From contig JAUYIX010000069.1 of assembly GCA_030688115.1 (NCBI GenBank), positions 1 through 10,708 of the forward strand: a DNA stretch of 10,708 nucleotides, read 5' to 3'. Of the stretch, positions 1 to 5,938 are shown in pieces (the stretch's first letter is position 1; each line of letters opens with the position of its first letter). The position numbers and the translations under genes were made by a program. The stretch is from a bacterium. Its GTDB lineage: Bacteria > Patescibacteriota > JAUYIX01. The notes under the pieces were generated by a model. The model had not been told where the DNA came from, ran no database searches, and saw only the letters and a list, made by a program, of their open reading frames with translations.

Positions 1-1
1 C

Positions 2-187
2 CCTTTTGATCTTTTGATCTACACGCCGGAGGAGATCAGCAAACGACTACGTATGGGCGACACGTTTGTGGCTAACATCTTGGCTAACGGCAAAGTGCTC
101 TATGAACGCTCCAAAGCCTACCGCATTCGCCAAAATACCAAGAGTGTCGCTCAGATTCGCAGATTTGTGACGCCCCTCTTTAGCTAA
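2..187 (+). CDS. Nucleotidyltransferase-like protein, C-terminal fragment (5' end outside window)
   Basis: This is the last 61 codons of a gene that begins before the window; it ends with TAA. The visible protein starts PFDLLIYTPEEISKRLRMGD and continues through FVANILANGKVLYERSKAYR. The pattern hydrophobic-D-hydrophobic, then TPEE, then 'F...IL..GKVLYER' matches the C-terminal part of minimal (MNT-type, Pol beta superfamily) nucleotidyltransferase domains, where the Asp of the 'DLL' strand is usually a metal-binding residue. Such domains transfer nucleotides to a protein or small molecule and are often paired with HEPN proteins, but the GS...D active-site motif and any partner gene lie outside the window, so neither activity nor a toxin-antitoxin role can be judged. 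The Arg-rich tail after residue 40 is not diagnostic. The gene overlaps the stop codon of the convergent gene at 180-986. Confidence 0.6.
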   Translation, partial: PFDLLIYTPEEISKRLRMGDTFVANILANGKVLYERSKAYRIRQNTKSVAQIRRFVTPLFS

Positions 188-986
188 GACTTTTAAAAAC
201 CGTATCAGGCAGAACCGCGCGGTAGGGGTGAAACACCCGCCGACCGCGAGCTTTGGCGAGTTCGCGTTTGATAGTCGTGAGACTGACCAGGTGGTTGTGG
301 CAATTAAAGTAAAAGTGTTCTGCCCGATTGGGCTTGGCGACAGTGCTACGTTTAAAAAATCCTGTGTCTTTTAATTTTAGCCCAAATAATTGGGCAAAGA
401 GCGGCAGACGTAACTCGTCATGCACCAGCTCCGGCACTTTGACCGCGGCATATCGCTCAAAAAATCCACGCGGCAAGCTCGCACCTGGCCCGACACTTGA
501 GAACGGTTTGTCTTGGTAGTTGTGGTTCTGCCGAGCCCATGTTAAGAGCTCACGCCACTGACTTTTATAGGGCTCCTTAGTGGTCCAGTACCAGCGGTGT
601 TGGACCTGTTTAAGCGGGACCAGACCGGAGAGTGCTATCGTTTTGTTATCAAGCGCACCGTACAGTTTTTGGAGTGGTGCCAGCGTAAGTAAATCCCACT
701 CGATAATGTGCAGCCGGTCAAAAGCAACTTTTTTGCCAACTTTTTTGAACCACCCGCGCGCCGCGAGATCGCTGTGTAGCCACTTCCATTTACTTGAGGA
801 GGTTGGGATGCGGTACCATTTTTCAAAGTACCGACCGGTGGCTTTTTGCATGGCTTTTTCGTCGGCCTTGGTGCCGCCGTACAATGCGTAGATAGGCACG
901 GCCGGGTTAAGCTGGCGCAGCAGCTTGAGCCGGTTACGGCAAACATTTGGTTTTTTGTGGAACCTAAACAAAATAATTGTGCGCAT
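180..986 (-). CDS. Glycosyltransferase-like hypothetical protein (268 aa)
   Basis: The protein starts MRTIILFRFHKKPNVCRNRL. The layout resembles a GT-A-type nucleotide-sugar fold: an N-terminal beta strand (residues 2-8), a helix, the strand PIYALYGG (31-38), then a central RLHIIEWDLL strand (91-100) whose E96-W97-D98 sits where such enzymes carry an acidic metal-binding motif. Later come GLVPLKQ (121-127), WYWTTKEPYKSQW (132-144), SVGPGASLPRGF (164-175) and a conserved-looking HDELRLPLFAQ (189-199). I recall similar uncharacterised proteins in Patescibacteria. No signal peptide or membrane segment is visible, suggesting a cytoplasmic protein. The reading frame is open back to 1244, but that extension is low-complexity Ser/Ala/Pro sequence lying antisense to the 3' end of the upstream coding region. 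It would also pass through a terminator hairpin, so ATG at 986 is preferred. The Shine-Dalgarno match is weak. Being a gene is well supported; the enzymatic role is inference. Confidence 0.75.
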   Translation of the reverse strand: MRTIILFRFHKKPNVCRNRLKLLRQLNPAVPIYALYGGTKADEKAMQKATGRYFEKWYRIPTSSSKWKWLHSDLAARGWFKKVGKKVAFDRLHIIEWDLLTLAPLQKLYGALDNKTIALSGLVPLKQVQHRWYWTTKEPYKSQWRELLTWARQNHNYQDKPFSSVGPGASLPRGFFERYAAVKVPELVHDELRLPLFAQLFGLKLKDTGFFKRSTVAKPNRAEHFYFNCHNHLVSLTTIKRELAKARGRRVFHPYRAVLPDTVFKSLS

Positions 987-1007
987 CCTGTACAGCCTAC
1001 CACGGGT

Positions 1008-1043
1008 AAAAAAAGTCCCGCGCATCGTGATGACACGCGGGAC
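1008..1043 (-). terminator. Rho-independent terminator of the 1090-1734 gene
   Basis: On the minus strand GTCCCGCG (1043-1036) pairs perfectly with CGCGGGAC (1022-1015) around a 13-nt loop, and the stem is followed at once by seven T residues (1014-1008). It lies 46 nt past the stop of the 1090-1734 gene. The T run ends only about 20 nt before the ATG of the next minus-strand gene at 986. Confidence 0.78.
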
Positions 1044-1089
1044 CAAGGGCAAAAGGATCAAAGAGGGGGGGAGCACGTGGTTACCTGCT

Positions 1090-1734
1090 CTAGTCGACCT
1101 CGACAGCCCAGCGCCAGCCCCCGTCGAAGCCGTAGCCGAAGCCGTCCCAGTCGAAGGCCGAGTGGCCATCGGTGCTGACGCAGGGGAAGCGGGCGTAGCC
1201 GCTCGGGGTCCGCCAGGAGGGGTCCGCGAATCCGACCGGACCATTTCCGTCGGGCACGGGGTAGGCCTCCTTGTAGGCCTTGAGCCACAGGCCCTTGGCC
1301 GGACGACCGTAGGCCTTGAGCGCCTTGAGCACGGCCACGAAGTTGGGCTGGTAGCTGATCTCTACCAGCTTGAACTTCCGGGTCAGGGCCTTGGTGATCT
1401 CCTTGCCCCGGAACTGCCAGTGCGTGGGGTCGATCCCAAAGAGCCGGACCAGCTCCAGGCCGCTGATCGGCTGGAGGGTCAGCTCAAAGACCTCGCCGAG
1501 GGCGGGGTAGGGCCTGGGTGGCGTGATAAGGTCGCCTGGTGTGAAGACCGGAGTCAGCACCTCGGACGGACCCGCTCCCAAAAAGTCTCCCATGACGATC
1601 TTGTGCAAGGCATTGTTGAGCGCCTGCGGATCGTAGGGATACCCGCCCTTTTGGCGGATCTGACGCTTGATCTCGTGCAGCTTGCCGTCGATCTCAAAAT
1701 ACAATTCGCCTGCGACAACCACTTTGGAAGCCAT
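1090..1734 (-). CDS. Conserved hypothetical protein with RQIRQKGGYPYDP core (214 aa)
   Basis: I do not know a function for this protein. It opens with a beta-rich segment, MASKVVVAGELYFEIDGKLH, followed by EIKRQIRQKGGYPYDPQALN (21-40), which matches from memory a motif in uncharacterised Patescibacteria proteins. The middle contains FELTLQPISG (83-92) and a segment W106-QFRGKEITKALTRKFKLV (to 124). The C-terminal third is rich in aromatic residues and Gly (VGFADPSW 167-174; FDWDGFGYGFDGGWRW 194-209), ending in a WRWAVEV strand that suggests a beta-sheet domain. No transmembrane segment, signal peptide or catalytic motif is evident. The ATG at 1734 is preferred over an upstream GTG at 1752 because a GAGG Shine-Dalgarno sits 8 nt before it. 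The coding sequence is GC-richer than lysS (individual 60-base lines count to about 58-68% GC, against about 37-52% in lysS) and favours AAG for Lys. It has its own terminator, so it is probably a single transcription unit. Confidence 0.82.
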   Translation of the reverse strand: MASKVVVAGELYFEIDGKLHEIKRQIRQKGGYPYDPQALNNALHKIVMGDFLGAGPSEVLTPVFTPGDLITPPRPYPALGEVFELTLQPISGLELVRLFGIDPTHWQFRGKEITKALTRKFKLVEISYQPNFVAVLKALKAYGRPAKGLWLKAYKEAYPVPDGNGPVGFADPSWRTPSGYARFPCVSTDGHSAFDWDGFGYGFDGGWRWAVEVD

Positions 1735-1742
1735 GACATATA

Positions 1743-1746
1743 CCTC
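1743..1746 (-). promoter_or_regulatory. Shine-Dalgarno GAGG of the 1090-1734 gene
   Basis: GAGG on the minus strand lies 8 nt before the ATG at 1734. This fixes the start at 1734, since the alternative GTG at 1752 lies upstream of the site. Most other genes here have no comparable site. Confidence 0.6.
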
Positions 1747-1851
1747 GTGCACCTACCTGGTGCGGTTGTGGCCAAGTAAAGCGCTTGAGCCCCATGCCCA
1801 ACGCGCCTCACCGACTATCAATGAACATCCCTCCATGCTAGAGGATTGGTG

Positions 1852-1880
1852 AGCTTACCTAGGCAGAACCGCTATGTCAA
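1852..1880 (-). promoter_or_regulatory. Possible sigma70-type promoter for the 1090-1734 gene
   Basis: On the minus strand a perfect -35 hexamer TTGACA (1880-1875) is followed after 17 nt by TAAGCT (1857-1852), a weak -10 that keeps the first two bases and the final T. It lies in the 164-nt gap between the glycyl-tRNA synthetase stop and the 1734 start, which shows no clear terminator. Transcription would begin near 1845 and give a leader of about 110 nt. The weak -10 keeps this tentative. Confidence 0.35.
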
Positions 1881-1898
1881 CGCTGCTAGGCCGGTGGG

Positions 1899-3278
1899 CT
1901 AGTCGGACGCTCCGCTGATCAGTTTAGATAGTCGTGCCGCAAGCTCGCTCACCTTGACCCGCTCCTGCCCCGCGGTATCGCGGTCGCGCCAGGTGACCGT
2001 GTCATCCTTAAGCGTGTCAAAATCAACCGTCAGGCCGACGGGTGTGCCGATCTCGTCTTGCGCGTAGTAGCGTTTGCCGATGTTGCCGCGGTCGTCCCAC
2101 ATAACATAAAAATCCTTACGCAGCGCCTCGTACACCGCCCGTGCTTTTTTGATGAGCTCGGGCTTGTTGCGCAGCAACGGAAACACCGCCGCTTTGTATG
2201 GCGCGACCGCGGGCGGCAGGGCCAGATACACCCGCTCCCCGTCTTGTCGGTAGGCCGAGACCAGTAGTGCCAGCAACGTCCGGTCAAGTCCCATGGACGG
2301 CTCGATACAATGCGGAACAAAACTTTGCTTGGTCTCAGGATCGGTGTAGGTCAGCTGCTCGTTGCTGGCTTTGCCGTGTGCGGACAAATCAAAATTGGTG
2401 CGGTAGGCTAGGCCGTAGAGTTCCTCCTGGCCAAACGGAAAATCAAACTCAAAGTCGACCGTGCGCTTGGAGTAGTGTGCCCGCTCCCCGTCCCCCACCT
2501 CCACCTCGTGCACGCGCGCCGGGTCAATCCCGACCTGCTTGATCCAGGCGAGTATCTCCGCGCGCCATTGCTCAAAAATCTCCTGCCAGGCGGCGTCGCT
2601 CGCGGGTGGCGCAAAAAAATACTCGATCTCCATTTGCTCAAACTCGCGGGTTCTAAAAATAAAGTTGCCCGGCGTGATCTCATTACGGAAAGCCTTGCCG
2701 ATCTGGGCCATCCCAAAAGGCAGCTTGACCCGCGTCGAGTCCAGCACCTGCTTATAATCCACAAACATGCCCTGCGCGGTCTCGGGTCGCAAGTAAGCCA
2801 CGTGCGCCTCATCCTCGGCCGGCCCAATAAACGTCTTAAACATCAGGTTGAACTTGCGCGGCTTGGTGAATGCGCCTTTTTTGCCGCAGTTGGGGCAGGC
2901 CGCGTCAGTACCGATATGGTCGGCCCCCACATGATCAGCCCTAAAGCGCTCCTTACAGTTGCGGCAATCCACCAGCTGGTCGGCAAACCCCGACAAGTGG
3001 CCCGAGGCCGCCCAGACTTTGGGGTTCATGATGATTGCTGCGTCCAGCCCCACGATGTCGTCATGCCGGTGCACAAACCGCTCCCACCAGAGCCGCTTGA
3101 TGTTGTTTTTAAGCTCAGCCCCGAGTGGCCCGTAATCCCAGGCATTAGCCAATCCGCCGTAAATATCCGAGCCCGGGTAGACAAACCCGCGCCGCTTAGC
3201 AAGCGAGACTAGTGCGTCCATAGTAGTGCCGGTCGATCCGGCCTTTGAGGCCTTGCGCCGGTCAGGTGTCTTAACCAT
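1899..3278 (-). CDS. glyQS: Glycine--tRNA ligase, dimeric (alpha2) class II type
   Basis: Attaches glycine to tRNA(Gly) in the cytoplasm using ATP. The single-chain form (also called glyS) is recognised by RRGFVYPGSDIYGGLANAWD (29-48) and DYGPLG, then a zinc-finger insertion with C105/C108 and C128/C131, the RPETAQG loop (164-170), class II motif 2 FRNE (197-200) with the following FRTREFEQMEIEYF, the EPSMGLDRTLLALL motif 3 (326-339), and a C-terminal anticodon-binding domain from about residue 350 (LPPAVAPYKAAVFPL ... IGKRYYAQDEIGTPVGLTVD). A length of 459 aa is normal. The start is uncertain: ATG at 3278 gives a basic 19-residue leader (MVKTPDRRKASKAG...), while Met20 (3221) would begin at MDALVSLAKRRG, where I would expect many relatives to begin. 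Neither has a clear Shine-Dalgarno site. An in-frame TGA 9 nt upstream rules out anything longer. It lies 85 nt after the repeat-protein gene on the same strand and may share its transcript. Confidence 0.96.
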   Translation of the reverse strand: MVKTPDRRKASKAGSTGTTMDALVSLAKRRGFVYPGSDIYGGLANAWDYGPLGAELKNNIKRLWWERFVHRHDDIVGLDAAIIMNPKVWAASGHLSGFADQLVDCRNCKERFRADHVGADHIGTDAACPNCGKKGAFTKPRKFNLMFKTFIGPAEDEAHVAYLRPETAQGMFVDYKQVLDSTRVKLPFGMAQIGKAFRNEITPGNFIFRTREFEQMEIEYFFAPPASDAAWQEIFEQWRAEILAWIKQVGIDPARVHEVEVGDGERAHYSKRTVDFEFDFPFGQEELYGLAYRTNFDLSAHGKASNEQLTYTDPETKQSFVPHCIEPSMGLDRTLLALLVSAYRQDGERVYLALPPAVAPYKAAVFPLLRNKPELIKKARAVYEALRKDFYVMWDDRGNIGKRYYAQDEIGTPVGLTVDFDTLKDDTVTWRDRDTAGQERVKVSELAARLSKLISGASD

Positions 3279-3363
3279 TACCGGTCAAGACTACTACTCT
3301 GTGCAGGTATTAGTCCAGCTATCGTGCTAACGTCTCCTTAATTAAATAGTTAGTCTGAGAACT

Positions 3364-5142
3364 TTATATTATCTTAGCTGATTGTACCTCGGGGATCGAC
3401 TCCTCGCGCTCCTCAGCCGTCCACGTATCTTGCGCACTAAAGCTTTGGTTGTTTGTCAAAGTCTTTTTGATGCCGCGCTCATTTACCGGTGGAATAATCC
3501 GTACTCTAAAAGTCGCGGAGACTACCGGACTCAGTTTGCCAACATTAGCCGGCACGCGCCCGATGTTCCAGAGGATCTGATTAGAGTTTTGGTTGTAGGA
3601 GAGCTCCTCTCCGGCAGTAACACTACCTGATCCGGTTACAAACTCAGACCCGGGCGGAACACTGCCAACCAAACGAGCGCCCGATAGATCATTGTAGAGA
3701 TTGGTTAGTGTCCAGGTCACCTCATAGATGGTCTCTTGATTGACTTCCGGCGGATTTGCCCCGGAGGCAACCGAGGCGGTGGCGCCAACCGTGATGCCGG
3801 CCCGGTATTTTGCCGTGATCGGATTACCCTCGGACACTGCGCTACCAATTCGGATAAGCGGCGTCGAGGTGGTCGAGAGTTGTTTGTCGGACCCATCCTC
3901 CACTACCGGCTCAAAATAGGGCCGAACCTCAAAGCCGACCTCAGCTTTTTGACGAGCGCCCAGCGTCCGTAACTCAGGCACGGAGGTTCCATCCCAGCGA
4001 ATAACATTGCCTTGCTCTACCGCTCCGCCATCTTTAACCACCAGAGTGCTTGGATCCCAGACCTCTCCCTCAAAGGGCACCTCGAGAACCAGATTAGAGA
4101 GACCCGTCGCGCCGGTGTTCTCAAAGGTCACCTCGTATTTGAGCGAGGAGCGTCCATCCACGGCGATATCGCCCTGCTGCGTATTGACCGTCTGCGTGAC
4201 CGTAACGGCCGGCAAAGAGAGCTTAATCGCCTTCTCGACCTCTGCCTGTTTTAAGAATTTGCCATCCTGATCAAGCACGCCGGCCTCAAAACTAAATCGC
4301 TTGAGTTCACCCGCAGCCCCGCCAAGAACACCCTCAATTAAAAAACTGCTTTTCTCGTTGATGCCCAGACTGGCGATGTTCCAAATGCGCTCCTCGGCAT
4401 CCGGCAACGGATCGGCACTGGTAAAATCAAACCCACTCGGGTAGGTCACCCGCAACTGTAGCGAGGTCAGCGGCGCATCCTCGTTGTTCTCCAGTGAGGC
4501 CTCCAGCGTAACTTTATTGTTAGGCAGCGCGGTCTCAGGGGCCTCAACATCAAAGGCAAAGCCGGCGGTCTCGATTTTTGTAGTAAAAGTCGCCTCTACT
4601 TGTAAAATATCACTGCCGCCATCCGGGCTGAACTGTAAGCGCGCAATCATGATCTGTTCACTCCTAACCGCACCTACCAAACGGCCATTAATCAAAACAT
4701 CCCGTCCCTCCCCTTTTGCAACCTGCCCAAACGAGAACTCCGTGCCCGGTGGATTATCAGGTGCCGGATCAGCGCTGGTAAAACTAAAGCCTTCGGGATA
4801 AATAGTCAGCAGCCGCACATTGTCGAGCGTGTCACCTGAGTCGTTAGCAAAGGAGACCGTATATGAGACGTCGCTACCAAGCGTCACCTGCTCGGGCCCA
4901 TCAATGCTCAACCGTATCTGCGATGTTAGGCCACCATTACCGCTGCGCTGCACCAGCAAAACCACAAAAACTATCACTAAGATTATTGCCAAGCCAATCC
5001 CGATAAACCACCAGCGACGCTGCGATAAGATACTGAGCACAGTGGGCTTGCCACCGACGTGGGGATAGCTGCGCGGCCCGAGCGGGGTCTCTTCGGGCGC
5101 GTACTCGCGCTTTTGTTTATTGGCAAATGGGAAGAGTTTCAT
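3364..5142 (-). CDS. Membrane-anchored protein with DUF11-like beta repeats (592 aa)
   Basis: A type II membrane protein: about 43 cytoplasmic residues (MKLFPFANKQKREYAPEETP..., ending QRRWW), one transmembrane helix at about 44-64 (WFIGIGLAIILVIVFVVLLV), then about 525 residues predicted outside. The outer part shows four diverged repeats of an Ig-like, DUF11-like domain. Repeat 1 (about 78-195) has VSFANDSGDTLDNVRLLTIYP and FSFTSADPAPD; repeat 2 (about 198-310) has ASLENNEDAPLTSLQLRVTYP and FDFTSADPLPD. Repeat 3 (about 315-445) has VTFENTGATGLSNLVLEVPF, and repeat 4 (about 450-570) has WTLTNLYNDLSGARLVGSVP. 'WNI' before the final strands recurs (254-256, 525-527). DUF11 proteins are usually surface proteins; an adhesive or envelope role is inference. 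The frame is open to 5271, but that stretch overlaps recO and adds an Arg-rich non-homologous leader. ATG 5142, 28 nt after the recO stop, is therefore chosen despite lacking a Shine-Dalgarno site. Spacing suggests cotranscription with lysS and recO. Confidence 0.88.
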   Translation of the reverse strand: MKLFPFANKQKREYAPEETPLGPRSYPHVGGKPTVLSILSQRRWWFIGIGLAIILVIVFVVLLVQRSGNGGLTSQIRLSIDGPEQVTLGSDVSYTVSFANDSGDTLDNVRLLTIYPEGFSFTSADPAPDNPPGTEFSFGQVAKGEGRDVLINGRLVGAVRSEQIMIARLQFSPDGGSDILQVEATFTTKIETAGFAFDVEAPETALPNNKVTLEASLENNEDAPLTSLQLRVTYPSGFDFTSADPLPDAEERIWNIASLGINEKSSFLIEGVLGGAAGELKRFSFEAGVLDQDGKFLKQAEVEKAIKLSLPAVTVTQTVNTQQGDIAVDGRSSLKYEVTFENTGATGLSNLVLEVPFEGEVWDPSTLVVKDGGAVEQGNVIRWDGTSVPELRTLGARQKAEVGFEVRPYFEPVVEDGSDKQLSTTSTPLIRIGSAVSEGNPITAKYRAGITVGATASVASGANPPEVNQETIYEVTWTLTNLYNDLSGARLVGSVPPGSEFVTGSGSVTAGEELSYNQNSNQILWNIGRVPANVGKLSPVVSATFRVRIIPPVNERGIKKTLTNNQSFSAQDTWTAEEREESIPEVQSAKII

Positions 5143-5170
5143 GGTTTTTTTATTATCAACTGAGCGGGAC

Positions 5171-5929
5171 TTACAGCGAACTACTCTTAAGGGCACGCTC
5201 ACTGGTCCACTCGACAAAGGCCTGTAGCGGTCGCAGAATCTCGTTTCCGGACCGGTCCGCCTCTGACTCATCTATTGTAGCAAGTTTTGCCGTGAGTAGC
5301 TGACGCAAGCGCAGCAACGCCTTGGTATCGATCAAAAAACTGTTTGGGCCGCGGGTTCCGCAGGCTGTATGGAGGATGCCACCCCGCGAGGTACTCAGGT
5401 AGAACTCCGCCCGCGTCGACAAAGCCGGCTCGGAGCCGGCGACAAGCTCTTGATCACACTGCATACAGTGCGCGAGCTCAAGTGAGTAGCCCAGCATATG
5501 CAGAGACTTGAGCATAAAGGCGGCCACGAGCATGGCGCGAGTTTGTGCGTGTGCGCGGTTAAAATGGCTGAGCGTGGTTACCAGGAGATCGTAGAGCCGA
5601 CTATCGCGCTGATCATCCTCTAAAAGATTTGCGGCAACCTCCAGCACCCCAAACACGTCCTTAAGCTCGGCAAGATCCGCCTGGCGAGAGATAAAAACGC
5701 GTAGCGTTTGGGCTTGCGTAACAAGTGGTAAGCTCCGGCGTTCTACCAAAAAAAGATGGGACTCACGACCGGGCTCAAGATGTGCGCCCATACGACTGGT
5801 TGGCCGACGCGCACCTTTGGCGATCACACGCATTTTACCCATGCTCCGGGAGAACAACGTGATCAGCCGATCGGCCTCACCAATGTCTTTGCGGCTCAAG
5901 ACGACCGCGTCAACAGCAAAAGTTGCCAT
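5171..5929 (-). CDS. recO: DNA repair protein RecO
   Basis: RecO helps load RecA onto SSB-coated single-stranded DNA and anneals complementary strands in the RecFOR pathway. The N-terminal OB-fold is clear: TFAVDAVVLSRKDIGEADRL (3-22) followed by ITLFSRSMGKMRVIAKGARR (23-42), the usual 'D.ivl....GE.dri..lft...G......kGar' pattern. A helical middle (about 85-150) contains MLVAAFMLKSLHMLGY. The C-terminal zinc site reads C155-x2-C158 and H187-x2-C190, so one of the usual four Cys appears replaced by His. At 252 aa the length is typical. Its ATG lies 9 nt after the lysS stop, which implies an operon with lysS; no strong Shine-Dalgarno site is present, so translational coupling is likely. Confidence 0.92.
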   Translation of the reverse strand: MATFAVDAVVLSRKDIGEADRLITLFSRSMGKMRVIAKGARRPTSRMGAHLEPGRESHLFLVERRSLPLVTQAQTLRVFISRQADLAELKDVFGVLEVAANLLEDDQRDSRLYDLLVTTLSHFNRAHAQTRAMLVAAFMLKSLHMLGYSLELAHCMQCDQELVAGSEPALSTRAEFYLSTSRGGILHTACGTRGPNSFLIDTKALLRLRQLLTAKLATIDESEADRSGNEILRPLQAFVEWTSERALKSSSL

Positions 5930-5938
5930 GCGAGCATC

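Noticed and set aside
987..1244. N-terminal extension of the 180-986 gene back to 1244
   Set aside because: The extension is Ser/Ala/Pro/Thr low-complexity sequence, overlaps the 3' part of the upstream gene in another frame, and crosses the terminator hairpin.
925..1779. A 284-codon open frame on the plus strand
   Set aside because: It lies antisense to the 1090-1734 gene and across its terminator; the product is a Gly/Val/Leu/Asp-rich shadow typical of the complement of a GC-rich gene, with no domain.
2475..3212. A 245-codon open frame on the plus strand inside glyQS
   Set aside because: It is exactly antisense to conserved GlyRS sequence and has no recognisable motif.
3279..3363. T-box or other riboswitch ahead of glyQS
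   Set aside because: The gap is only 85 nt, with no T-box consensus, specifier stem or terminator.
5143..5271. Upstream extension of the repeat-protein gene
   Set aside because: It overlaps the recO coding end in another frame and adds an Arg-rich leader unlike the start of a membrane-anchored protein.
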